Origin: Treponema_C sp050937815
GTDB taxonomy: Bacteria > Spirochaetota > Spirochaetia > Treponematales > Treponemataceae
Assembly (NCBI RefSeq): GCF_050937815.1
Contig: NZ_JACDIJ010000010.1
Location: 1-64,000 of the forward strand
DNA: 64,000 nucleotides
Reading direction: 5' to 3'
Below, in pieces: positions 45,062 through 53,121 of the stretch; position 1 is the first letter of the stretch, and every line of letters begins with the position of its first letter. The notes below the pieces were generated by a model. The model saw only the letters and a program-made list of their open reading frames with translations. It did not search any database and was not told the DNA's origin. Made by a program: the position numbers and the translations under genes.

Positions 45062-45453
45062 TATTGTAAATCTCCGTATGGCCAATTTTCAATTGTAATG
45101 GTACGTTTTTCGTTTTCGGCGCTAAGCGTTATAATGATGGAATTTTTAGGCAATTCGCTCATAACCTTTTCACTCCATTCGATAATACAAACACCGTCGC
45201 CGTACAACATTTCTTCCGGACCTAAATCCGAAAAATCCTCAATTCCTGCAAGCCGGTATACATCCATATGGTACAGCGGTAGGTTGCCCTCATATACGCT
45301 GATAAGAGTAAAAGTCGGGCTGGTAATTTCTTCCGTTACACCGAGCGAACGGGCGATACCCTTTGTAATAGTGGTTTTTCCCGCAGCCAAAGTGCCTTGA
45401 AGGGCTATAACATCGCCCCTTTGTAAAAATAAACCTATTTTTTCGCCCAACAA
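45061..45453 (-). CDS. tsaE: tRNA threonylcarbamoyladenosine biosynthesis protein TsaE
   Basis: 130 residues from TTG at 45453. Walker A GTLAAGKTT (LQGTLAAGKTTITKG), the switch DVYRLAGIEDF and IIEWSEKV are family marks. The frame upstream encodes YTKSADETILLG, which matches the conserved N-terminus of TsaE, so the true start is probably earlier: CTG at 45492, eight bases after AGGA, or ATT at 45501. No ATG, GTG or other TTG lies there. It would overlap the preceding gene. Confidence 0.92.
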   Translation of the reverse strand: MLGEKIGLFLQRGDVIALQGTLAAGKTTITKGIARSLGVTEEITSPTFTLISVYEGNLPLYHMDVYRLAGIEDFSDLGPEEMLYGDGVCIIEWSEKVMSELPKNSIIITLSAENEKRTITIENWPYGDLQ

Positions 45454-45485
45454 AATTGTTTCGTCGGCTGATTTTGTATATACGG

Positions 45486-45749
45486 TTAACAGGGCAGTAA
45501 TCCTTTTTTATCCATTTCCAGTATTTTTTCTTTTATTGCCCGTATAACGGGCAAAAGAGGATAATCCACATCATCTTTTAATTTTAACTCTATATCCTTC
45601 GCTCCGCTTGCACTCGTTTCTATTGTAAAATCTATAGGAAGCTCTTTGGTTCTGTTTAAAAAAGATAAAACGGCTTGTGCTTCGTACGAAATACGGTAAT
45701 AAATATAGCCGGCCTCTTTGTGTAAAATCTTTAATTCCAATACTTCCAT
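45486..45749 (-). CDS. Unknown small protein
   Basis: 87 residues from the ATG at 45749 with GGAG upstream; the extension to 45782 is not supported. A strand-rich start (EVLELKILHKEAGYIYYRI) and a charged helix at the end. It is placed between the PilZ gene and tsaE, 35 bases after the former, probably cotranscribed. No family recognised. Confidence 0.6.
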   Translation of the reverse strand: MEVLELKILHKEAGYIYYRISYEAQAVLSFLNRTKELPIDFTIETSASGAKDIELKLKDDVDYPLLPVIRAIKEKILEMDKKGLLPC

Positions 45750-45784
45750 AGGTTGTACTCCGATCGCTGAAACAGCAAACACAC

Positions 45785-46888
45785 TTATACGATTTCGTCG
45801 TAATTATACACTAACGAAAAAATAGTATTTCGTGCTTTTTTTGACATTCGAATAAAGCGCATATGCAAAACGGTTGTTTTCATATCTACGTCTTTTTTTG
45901 ATTTTACCACAATACCTATTATACTGTCTATCTGTTTGCCGATAAGGTCTATCGTAATTTGAATATATTGTCCGTCTTGGGCCGGTACCATTGTCCGCAT
46001 TTTACAGCCGCCGGCTGAAATATCGTTAATCATACCCGGATATGCTTGCCCCTGCGGATAATATTGTTTTTTCCCTTCGCTTTCAAGAATCTTTAAGGAA
46101 CGGAATGTACAACGCTGCGAAATCGAAACACGTTTAAATCTGCGCTGAAGCATGGGTATAATGTTTTTTGTATGCGTTACAACCATTTCTTCAAAGTCTT
46201 TGCGCCGTTGGTAGCGTATTATACGGGGGGAAATTTTATATGCTATGCCGTTTTTTAACTGAATGGTCAAAAGAATTTTGGATAAGGGAAGCGGTTTTAT
46301 TTTTGTGCCGTCTTTTTTTTGTGCGATTGATATAATCATTTCCGTATCGTTGTTTTCAATAATCGCGACCGGATAGTTTTCACCTTTTTCATCGGTATAT
46401 GTTGTTGCAAGCCCTGCCGAAAACGCAATACTGTTTGTTATCATTGTTAAATTCCGCTTACCGTTTTCGATTTTATGAATTATCGTAAAAAGCAATAACT
46501 TTTTAGCTTCCGTTTCGGCCGTATGCGCCGCTCGTTGTTCTTCGGCGCATATATTTCGGTAAATTGTTTTTAAAGGACCGGCAATACATTGCTCGGTAGA
46601 AGATATAAGAGGCAAAGCCGTTATATTATAGTTTTTGCATAAAGTGATTAAAAAAGCGATTTCTTCTTTTGACAAGCCGAGTTTTTTCCCGGTTGCTTTT
46701 AAAAGATTCACATCCAATACTTTTTTCGGTTTTTTTGCTGCGGAATTGCGTAAAAAGGCGTTAAAAGCTTTTACCGTATATTTTAATATGATAAAAAGCA
46801 TAATAACGGCAAGAATCAAAACGGCAATGGGAATAAGCTTTGTGTTTTGGCGTACGGCTATTGCACTGCCTGCTTGCAGTATCAACAT
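45785..46888 (-). CDS. PilZ domain protein (cyclic-di-GMP effector) with membrane anchor
   Basis: 367 residues. One membrane helix at about 18-36, a helical and strand region to 240, then a PilZ domain with R249-x3-R253 (RRFKR) and D289-x-S291-x2-G294 (DISAGG). Both halves of the c-di-GMP-binding motif are intact. Architecture (N-terminal membrane helix, YcgR-like middle, C-terminal PilZ) suggests control of motility. The start overlaps the preceding gene by seven bases, downstream of fliD. Confidence 0.85.
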   Translation of the reverse strand: MLILQAGSAIAVRQNTKLIPIAVLILAVIMLFIILKYTVKAFNAFLRNSAAKKPKKVLDVNLLKATGKKLGLSKEEIAFLITLCKNYNITALPLISSTEQCIAGPLKTIYRNICAEEQRAAHTAETEAKKLLLFTIIHKIENGKRNLTMITNSIAFSAGLATTYTDEKGENYPVAIIENNDTEMIISIAQKKDGTKIKPLPLSKILLTIQLKNGIAYKISPRIIRYQRRKDFEEMVVTHTKNIIPMLQRRFKRVSISQRCTFRSLKILESEGKKQYYPQGQAYPGMINDISAGGCKMRTMVPAQDGQYIQITIDLIGKQIDSIIGIVVKSKKDVDMKTTVLHMRFIRMSKKARNTIFSLVYNYDEIV

Positions 46889-47487
46889 CGGTTTTCTCCG
46901 AAAGATTGAACGGCCGCTACAAAAGAACGCAGACGAGGTACTATTTCGTATTCGGCTAAATCACCGGTGAGTACGGTATCCGCATCGGAAAGAGATTTTT
47001 CAAAATCGGATAAAACGGGAGAAAAATCCCGTAAAAAAACAAGGGGAGATTGTCCGTCTATTAAAAAGCGGTCAAAGTAGTGCGGAAATAAGCTGCACAA
47101 GCTGACCGTGCGGCACAGTATATCGAACAAATCGGCAAAGGATGTTAATATAACCGACACTTTCGCATCTTTTCCGCTTTGCAGTAAAACGGAAAGTTGT
47201 TCCAGTTCGTTGCTCAAAACCGAAATCTTTGATCCCGTATCCTGCAGGGCGCGCATAATATCGCTTTGAGTAATTGTTTCAATTTTAATGCTTTGTATAT
47301 TCGTAATCGCCCGATCAAAAATAGAATCCATTTGCTCGGCTTTTAGTGCAAAACCGTCTACTTCTACGGATACGATAGTTGCCTCGTTTTTTTCACATTC
47401 GATTTGAAACGCTTTTAAAACATCTCCGAGTGTTTTTTCATCTTCGAGTATAAAGTCCGCTTTTACAGAATTGATGTATATATTCAT
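46882..47487 (-). CDS. Unknown protein in the fliD operon
   Basis: 201 residues. A ubiquitin-like or beta-grasp-like start (MNIYINSVKADFILEDEKTL) is followed by helices with heptad spacing and a C-terminal helical bundle. GAGAGGG precedes the start, 11 bases after fliD. The overlap with the PilZ gene hints at a joint role. It could be a FliD or flagellin chaperone, but no family mark supports that. Confidence 0.6.
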   Translation of the reverse strand: MNIYINSVKADFILEDEKTLGDVLKAFQIECEKNEATIVSVEVDGFALKAEQMDSIFDRAITNIQSIKIETITQSDIMRALQDTGSKISVLSNELEQLSVLLQSGKDAKVSVILTSFADLFDILCRTVSLCSLFPHYFDRFLIDGQSPLVFLRDFSPVLSDFEKSLSDADTVLTGDLAEYEIVPRLRSFVAAVQSFGENRC

Positions 47488-47498
47488 ATGTACCCTCT

Positions 47499-49514
47499 CT
47501 ATCTTGAACTGTTTTGACTGTCGGTAAAGTTTGTTATAGAATCGGATTGTTTTTCCAAACTGTTTAAAACGGCCTCCATTTGCCCGTATTTCCTTTTTAA
47601 ATCCTGTTCCTTTTGTTTTAATTTTTTTTCAAGACTTTCGATATTTCGTTCCGAAGAACCTATGCGGGTATTTAACAGCGATGTTTTTGAAGCGATGATG
47701 CCGCCGATTTGCGTAAACGATTGCAAATCTTTGTCCAATAAAAAGGCGATACCGGAATCGACAAGCAAGTCGCCGTCGCTGTCGTAACCGAACAGGTTTT
47801 TTATATCCTGCATATTGCTTTGTAAAGCGGCATCCAATTTTTTTTCATCTATTTCCAAATAGCCGCGCAATCTGCTCGGAGCAATACCTGCAAAGCCGCC
47901 TGTTGTTGCGCTTGAAGAAATACCGATTTGCGACAGCATAGTGATTTCGGCATCGTCGGTAGACGGATGACGGTTTGCCATAATCGTTTGTAAAGAACGT
48001 TTCCCGTTTATAAGGGTAAATTCGGTTTGCAGCATTCCCAAGCGTTCTTCCGCCTCTTTTGCCTCTTCGGTACTCAAATATTCCAGTTCGGTAATTATTT
48101 CGGGTTTTGTTTGGGTTAAAATATTCATTTCAGCGACAAGACGGTTGTATTTTCCTACGAATGTTATCAACGATTCTTTTGCCGCTTCTGTATCTGGCGC
48201 TATAGTGATTGTAGCCGGTTTTTCCGTTTTTGCATGTATATTGAGTTTTACATTGGGGACGACATCTTCTATTTCATTTGTAGGCCGGCTAATGGTTATT
48301 CCCTGATATTTGATTTTTGCATCCGAAGCGGTTTCCGCCGGATTAAGGGGAATATATCCTCCCGCAGCGGAATTGTTGACGGTTTGCGGAGTGCTCATAA
48401 TGATTTTTTTATGCGTATTGTTGTTTTTTATGACAAGCGATTGTATATCGGGGTAATCCGATATATTAACGGCATATGCGGTATTTTCTCCGTTTTGTTT
48501 AAGCGCAGTTAAAGGGATTTCGCCTCCGGCTTTTGTTTTTATAAAAACCGCTGTATAATCTTCAATCGGTTCGGCGGGAAGGACTTCGGTTTTTTCGGGC
48601 AGTTTTGTATCCAAATTTTCATTTGAAAGCGTAATGTCTTTAAATTGAACGATGCCCGGTCCCGGAAGGTCGGGGCCGTCGGGTAAAATCTCTTCGGCAG
48701 GCAAATCGACTGCACGGACGGTAAATCGTATGCTGTTGCCTTTTTCCGCCGCTATTTTGGAAGAAATTGCACTTTCAAAGCCGGAGCGGGGGGGGAGGGT
48801 AAGGGCATCCGGGGCAAATTGTACGGTTTTTGAGTTTAAGGTACCCGCATTTTGAATTTCAGTGCGTTTTATCGTAAACGAATTGTGCGCTGCAGCCGGT
48901 GCTTTACCGATCATGCCCGTTTGCAGGGCAAAATCCTTTGCCGCCTTTGAAAACACCAAGCGGTTTTCGCTTCCCGTAATCAAAGACTCGATTAAAAGAG
49001 CCTGCGTATTTTTGGTAATGCCGATAAGAGACGCTTTTACGGTATTTGCGGAGCGTCTGTTTAATGCGGCGGCAAAATCCGATAATTTTCCGCCCTTCCA
49101 GTTAAAACTTATCGTTTTTTCGTTTACCGTGTATTCGTATGTGCCGGCAGGTACCTGCATTTTACTGTCCAATTCGGCCGATAAAAAACGGTCAGCTTTT
49201 GCCGTTTCAAGAACTTCAATTTTAAATGATTCCAAAGCGGCATCCCGTTTCGGCTCGGCAGTTACTGCGTATTCGTCCGTAGACGATGCCAATTTGGAAT
49301 TAAAGGGATTATCGAAAGAATAGAGGGACCTGACCGTTTCGCGCAAAGAGCGCATATGAGCGTTGACGTTGCGCCATGCATTTTGTTCGGTTTTATATGA
49401 CTCGAGCCGATTTTGTTCCTGTTTTAAGGGAACTCGTTCGGTTTCCATAAGGTTTTTAATGAGATCGTTTGTTTTATATTTATCGGTTACACCGGGTATA
49501 CTTATATCGGCCAT
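47499..49514 (-). CDS. fliD: Flagellar filament cap protein FliD
   Basis: 671 residues. N-terminal ISIPGVTDKYKTNDLIKNLM with METERVPLKQEQNRLESYK, and C-terminal IASKTSLLNTRIGSSERNIE plus a coiled coil are typical FliD ends. It caps the growing periplasmic filament. Repeated inserts in the middle (residues 250-400) make it longer than enteric FliD. It follows flaG by 27 bases. Confidence 0.94.
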   Translation of the reverse strand: MADISIPGVTDKYKTNDLIKNLMETERVPLKQEQNRLESYKTEQNAWRNVNAHMRSLRETVRSLYSFDNPFNSKLASSTDEYAVTAEPKRDAALESFKIEVLETAKADRFLSAELDSKMQVPAGTYEYTVNEKTISFNWKGGKLSDFAAALNRRSANTVKASLIGITKNTQALLIESLITGSENRLVFSKAAKDFALQTGMIGKAPAAAHNSFTIKRTEIQNAGTLNSKTVQFAPDALTLPPRSGFESAISSKIAAEKGNSIRFTVRAVDLPAEEILPDGPDLPGPGIVQFKDITLSNENLDTKLPEKTEVLPAEPIEDYTAVFIKTKAGGEIPLTALKQNGENTAYAVNISDYPDIQSLVIKNNNTHKKIIMSTPQTVNNSAAGGYIPLNPAETASDAKIKYQGITISRPTNEIEDVVPNVKLNIHAKTEKPATITIAPDTEAAKESLITFVGKYNRLVAEMNILTQTKPEIITELEYLSTEEAKEAEERLGMLQTEFTLINGKRSLQTIMANRHPSTDDAEITMLSQIGISSSATTGGFAGIAPSRLRGYLEIDEKKLDAALQSNMQDIKNLFGYDSDGDLLVDSGIAFLLDKDLQSFTQIGGIIASKTSLLNTRIGSSERNIESLEKKLKQKEQDLKRKYGQMEAVLNSLEKQSDSITNFTDSQNSSR

Positions 49515-49541
49515 GCACTGTGTAGTCTATTGTCCGCGTTA

Positions 49542-49880
49542 TCAGCGCGTTTCGTCAATAAAACTGCCTATTGCATTTTTAACGCGAATTTTCATTTCCT
49601 GCACTTCTGCGGACGGAATCTCCTTAATGATTTTATCGGTAGACGGGTCCACAACGGTAACGACAACCTGATCCAGCTGTTCATTCATATTATAGCGCAA
49701 TTCTTTTGCCGAAAAATTTTGGACAGGCTTCGGTTCCGTTTTTTTCACGGGCGGTTTATTAACTCCGGCTTCCGCATTAGTTATGGTTGTTTGCACACCT
49801 CGTACTGCGGCTGCATAATCATATGCCGTGCGGCTGTCCATAGCCGGATTATTCCCAATTCCATTTGTAGTTATACTCAT
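49542..49880 (-). CDS. flaG: FlaG-like flagellar protein
   Basis: 112 residues from the ATG at 49880 with AAGGAGG upstream; the frame extended to 50024 is the intergenic region. The conserved C-terminus is DQVVVTVVDPSTDKIIKEIP followed by a helix. FlaG affects filament length in other bacteria. Directly before fliD, as usual. Confidence 0.88.
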   Translation of the reverse strand: MSITTNGIGNNPAMDSRTAYDYAAAVRGVQTTITNAEAGVNKPPVKKTEPKPVQNFSAKELRYNMNEQLDQVVVTVVDPSTDKIIKEIPSAEVQEMKIRVKNAIGSFIDETR

Positions 49881-49900
49881 GGCGTTTCCTCCTTGAAACG

Positions 49901-49916
49901 GCGTTATATATAACGC
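49901..49916. promoter_or_regulatory. 16-bp perfect palindrome before flaG
   Basis: GCGTTATATATAACGC is its own reverse complement and lies 20 bases before the flaG start, next to the ribosome binding site. It could be an operator or an RNA hairpin. Confidence 0.5.
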
Positions 49917-49940
49917 TGGGTGCAATCTGATTTTAAAGAA

Positions 49941-49974
49941 AAGTACGAAAGAGGGGCGCACCTCTTCCGTACTT
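49941..49974 (-). terminator. Terminator after the second flaB
   Basis: On the minus strand, AAGTACG, AAGAGG, loop, CCTCTT, CGTACTT form a near-perfect stem followed by TTCTTT, 59 bases after the flaB stop. Confidence 0.7.
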
Positions 49975-50032
49975 CCTAATCGTTCATCAAAAAGACGACA
50001 TCCAGTTTTCTCTTTAATGAACATGTGTGCTT

Positions 50033-50890
50033 TTAGCTCAATAAGGGCAATACGTTTTGTGCTTGCGTATTTGCCTGAGCCAACATCGCTACGCTTGACT
50101 GTGTCAGTATCTGATTTTTGGTGTACTCAACAATCTCGGATGCCATATCGGTATCTCTGATTATTGATTCGGCAGCTTGCAGGTTTTCCGCGGCAATTCC
50201 GATACCTTTTGCAGCCATTTCAAAACGGTTTTGATATGCACCAAGGTCAGCGCGCTGCTTATTTACAGAAGTAAGGGCGGAATCCAAGGTTGCAATCGCC
50301 ATATTGGCCGATTCCGGACTCGCAATGGAAAGCTTTGCAGAAGCATCGCCTTGTGTACCTACCAATCCTAATGACTGTGCGGTCATTGTACCGATGTATA
50401 CACGTGCGTTCTGGTCTACGTTTGCTCCTACATGAAGCTGCATAATCCGTCCTGAAACGGAATCGGTTGCAAATGCACCGGTAAGCATATTCATGCCGTT
50501 GAATTGGGCAGAACTTGCGATGCGGTCTACTTCATCTATGAGCTGGGAAACTTCGACTTGAATTTGCATACGGTCTTCATCGCTGTAAATACCGTTTGCC
50601 GATTGAATCGAAAGTTCGCGGATACGGCCGAGAATATCCGTTGTTTCCTGCAAATAACCTTCGGTTGCCTGAATAAAGGAAACGCCGTTTTGGATATTCT
50701 TTTGAGCTTGGTTAAGACCGCGGATTTGCATACGCATCTTTTCGGATACGGCAAGTCCCGAAGCATCGTCACCGGCTCTGTTTATCCGCTGACCGGAACT
50801 GAGTTTTTCAATGTTGCCCTGTACTTGATCGGTATTGATACCGAGAGTACGGTTTGCATACATTGAACTCATGTTGTGATTAATAATCAT
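50033..50890 (-). CDS. flaB: Flagellin FlaB (filament core protein)
   Basis: 285 residues, normal for spirochaete FlaB. N-terminal MIINHNMSSMYANRTLGINT and C-terminal SSVAMLAQANTQAQNVLPLL are the D0 helices. It forms the core of the periplasmic filament. A GGAGGG ribosome binding site is 8 bases upstream. It is the second of two flaB copies and keeps the D0/D1 parts of the first with a different central segment. Confidence 0.96.
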   Translation of the reverse strand: MIINHNMSSMYANRTLGINTDQVQGNIEKLSSGQRINRAGDDASGLAVSEKMRMQIRGLNQAQKNIQNGVSFIQATEGYLQETTDILGRIRELSIQSANGIYSDEDRMQIQVEVSQLIDEVDRIASSAQFNGMNMLTGAFATDSVSGRIMQLHVGANVDQNARVYIGTMTAQSLGLVGTQGDASAKLSIASPESANMAIATLDSALTSVNKQRADLGAYQNRFEMAAKGIGIAAENLQAAESIIRDTDMASEIVEYTKNQILTQSSVAMLAQANTQAQNVLPLLS

Positions 50891-51264
50891 ATGTTACCCT
50901 CCATGTGATAAACCTGTAAAGCATCATGCTTTAAGGCCTGTTTTACGTTTCGGGCAAGATAAAGACTTTTGCGCCTTCTTTATCTCGTTTTAGACCCGTA
51001 CAACAGGAACCGTTACGGCTGTGTCATACAGCTGTAACCGTCTCTGTCGCTACGTAATCACTGAAAGGTGCTGTCAAAGATCTCTTGTTTTACACTGCGG
51101 CTTTTGCCGCGGTGTAAAACGCACGCCTCTAAAAAAGCATTCATATAACAGCTTGGGGAATTTTCGAAAAACAATGGAAGTAAAAACCGCTCAAGCTGCG
51201 GGCACAGAAGCCTCCGCTAATAGTATAGCACATCTTCTGTGTTCCCACAAGCCCTTATACAGTA
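50891..51264 (-). promoter_or_regulatory. Structured region between the two flaB genes
   Basis: No gene. Inverted repeats occur at 50919-50933 (AAAGCA around TGA), 50957-50985 (AGATAAAGA with TCTTTATCT), 51010-51039 (11-bp arms, one wobble), 51087-51120 (15-bp arms, one wobble, TTTT loop) and 51203-51241 (CACAGAAG with CTTCTGTG). No sigma-28-type box was found, so the second flaB is probably read from upstream through this leader or from an unrecognised promoter. Confidence 0.6.
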
Positions 51265-52125
51265 CTATTGAAGCAGTGTCAAGACGTTTTGAGTCGTAAC
51301 GTTGGCTTGAGCCAGCATTGCGGTACCGGCTTGCGCCAAAATCCGGTTCTTCGTGAAGTCAACCATCTGCTTTGCCATATCGGTATCGCGGATAGTGGAT
51401 TCGGCAGCCTGCAGGTTTTCTGCGGCAACGTCGATTCCCTTGACTGTCATTTCGAGCCTGTTTTGGTAGGCACCGAGGTCGGCACGCTGTTTGTTGATTT
51501 TTTTCAAGCCTTCGTCAATGGTTCCGATAGCGCGGTTTGCGTCATCCGGAGCTGCAATAGACATAACTTTTTCGGAACCGATTTCGCGTACGCCTACGGC
51601 CATAGCGGTCATCGTACCGATAAATACCTGCATGCGCTGATCCATGTTTGCACCGATATGGAGCCACATAGAAGCGGTAACGGTATTTTCACCGGTAGCG
51701 CGGGCAAAACGTCCTGTCAGCATGTTCATACCGTTAAACTGGGCATGACTTGCAATGCGGTCTACTTCGGCTACAAGCTGAGAAACTTCAACTTGAATCT
51801 GCATGCGGTCTTCGTCGCTGTAGATACCGTTGGATGACTGTACTGCAAGTTCACGAATACGGTGCATAATATCGGTGGTTTCCTGCAGGTAGCCTTCGCT
51901 TACCTGTATAAAACTGATACCGTTTTGCGCGTTGCGTGAAGCTTGGTTTAAGCCGCGGATTTGTGAGCGCATTTTTTCCGACACAGCCAAACCGGAAGCG
52001 TCGTCACCGGCACGGTTGATTTTCATACCGGAAGACAATTTTTCCATGTCTTTAGCCTGTGCCAGGTTTGTAACACCCAAGACACGGTTCGAGTACATTG
52101 CCGACATGTTGTGATTGATAATCAT
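51265..52125 (-). CDS. flaB: Flagellin FlaB (filament core protein)
   Basis: 286 residues from the ATG at 52125, which has GGAGG upstream; the extension to 52191 is leader sequence. Starts MIINHNMSAMYSNRVLGVTN and ends LAQANVTTQNVLTLLQ, with typical D0 helices. Its sigma-28-type promoter and CsrA-like leader hairpin make it the better regulated copy. Confidence 0.96.
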   Translation of the reverse strand: MIINHNMSAMYSNRVLGVTNLAQAKDMEKLSSGMKINRAGDDASGLAVSEKMRSQIRGLNQASRNAQNGISFIQVSEGYLQETTDIMHRIRELAVQSSNGIYSDEDRMQIQVEVSQLVAEVDRIASHAQFNGMNMLTGRFARATGENTVTASMWLHIGANMDQRMQVFIGTMTAMAVGVREIGSEKVMSIAAPDDANRAIGTIDEGLKKINKQRADLGAYQNRLEMTVKGIDVAAENLQAAESTIRDTDMAKQMVDFTKNRILAQAGTAMLAQANVTTQNVLTLLQ

Positions 52126-52150
52126 GAGATTCCTCCATGAAGATATATAA

Positions 52151-52170
52151 AGACAGCATCCTTGCTGTCT
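52151..52170 (-). promoter_or_regulatory. Leader hairpin of flaB with an AGGA loop (possible CsrA site)
   Basis: The minus-strand transcript reads AGACAGCA, AGGA, TGCTGTCT: an eight-base perfect stem with AGGA in the loop, in the context GCAAGGATGC, close to the CsrA consensus (CARGGAUG). A second GGA lies in the Shine-Dalgarno sequence, about 20 bases closer to the start. On the plus strand it resembles a terminator, but no plus-strand gene precedes it. Confidence 0.65.
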
Positions 52171-52291
52171 TTTTTTTGTGTAAACGGCCATGAAGTAATT
52201 ACAAGGCTACAGTCACGGCTTTTACACAGCAAGAGCTTCCTAATTGTTTTTCTTCAACGAAGGATTACAATTATGGTTCTCTACACATATT

Positions 52292-52319
52292 TCATCGGCA
52301 TACGGTATAAAAAACTTTA
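52292..52319 (-). promoter_or_regulatory. Sigma-28 (FliA)-type promoter of flaB
   Basis: On the minus strand, TAAA (52319-52316), a 16-base spacer and GCCGATGA (52299-52292). This leaves a leader of about 160 bases before the flaB start. The -35 box overlaps the region before the divergent methyltransferase gene. Confidence 0.75.
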
Positions 52320-52338
52320 GTTTTTATTTGAAAAATGA

Positions 52339-52344
52339 TATACT
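52339..52344 (+). promoter_or_regulatory. -10 box of the methyltransferase gene, placed for a leaderless mRNA
   Basis: TATACT followed by TTTTAT and the ATG at 52351. The -35 side is weak (TTTAGT at 17 bases). No Shine-Dalgarno sequence. Confidence 0.55.
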
Positions 52345-52350
52345 TTTTAT

Positions 52351-53121
52351 ATGTACAAAACCGTTTACTGTCCTTTTTGCGGAAAAAAAGGGGCGCAAGA
52401 ACTTATTTTTTCTTTTAAAAGGAGCAAGGAAGGATGCCGCCGGTTTTTTCGCTGTCATGACGATGAACAGCCTGCCGATATATGCAGTTCCGATACGTGC
52501 AGCGGGGGCAAAAAAAGGGGCTGCGGCGGTATTTTTGTTCATCCCGATTGTTTTATATCTGCGGAAGCGCAAAAAAAACGCTATCTTTTGCATAATAACA
52601 GTCTTGCCGATAAAGGGTATCGTTCGTTTTTAGCCGATTTTGCGGATACCGCACTGTTTTACATAAAAAAACTGCTTGGCCGGCCGCCGCACACCGTTTT
52701 CGATTACGGCTGCGGAAACGGCGCCTTAGTTGAACTTTTAGCCTCTTATACGCGCAGCGGGCTTTTGCCCGAAGATACCGAGATTCGCGGCTGGGATCCT
52801 TTTTTTGCCCCCGGCGTACAGTTTTTTCCCGGCGGCGCGGATGCGGTGCTTTGTCTTGAAGTCGCCGAACATTTTGAAAGCCCGCACGAGGGCTTTGCAG
52901 GCCTTGCGCGTGCATGCAAAGCCGGAGGCATTCTTGCAGTGCACACGCTCTTTGCGCCCGATAACGTTGACGATTTTAAAAGCTGGTGGTATAAAGAAGA
53001 TCCAACCCACGTAAGTTTTTATACACAAAAAGCACTTGAGTTGTGCGCAAAGCGTGCGGGCTTTGAATATTGCGGTACTTATAGTAATTGCAGTATTTTA
53101 CGCGCCGCCTTTCCGCGGTGA
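52351..53121 (+). CDS. Class I SAM-dependent methyltransferase with Cys-rich N-terminus
   Basis: 256 residues. The first 75 residues carry Cys pairs (CPFCGKKG, then CRRFFRCHDD, and later Cys residues to HPDCF) that could form a zinc ribbon. Residues 110-230 are a Rossmann methyltransferase with FDYGCGNGALVELLASY (SAM site) and AVLCLEVAEHFESPHEGFAG. Substrate unknown; a rRNA or tRNA target is possible given the zinc ribbon. Its last 43 bases overlap rdgB on the other strand. Confidence 0.85.
   Translation: MYKTVYCPFCGKKGAQELIFSFKRSKEGCRRFFRCHDDEQPADICSSDTCSGGKKRGCGGIFVHPDCFISAEAQKKRYLLHNNSLADKGYRSFLADFADTALFYIKKLLGRPPHTVFDYGCGNGALVELLASYTRSGLLPEDTEIRGWDPFFAPGVQFFPGGADAVLCLEVAEHFESPHEGFAGLARACKAGGILAVHTLFAPDNVDDFKSWWYKEDPTHVSFYTQKALELCAKRAGFEYCGTYSNCSILRAAFPR

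Noticed and set aside
52151..52178. Plus-strand terminator
   Set aside because: It has a T run, but no plus-strand gene lies upstream; it is better explained as the flaB leader hairpin.
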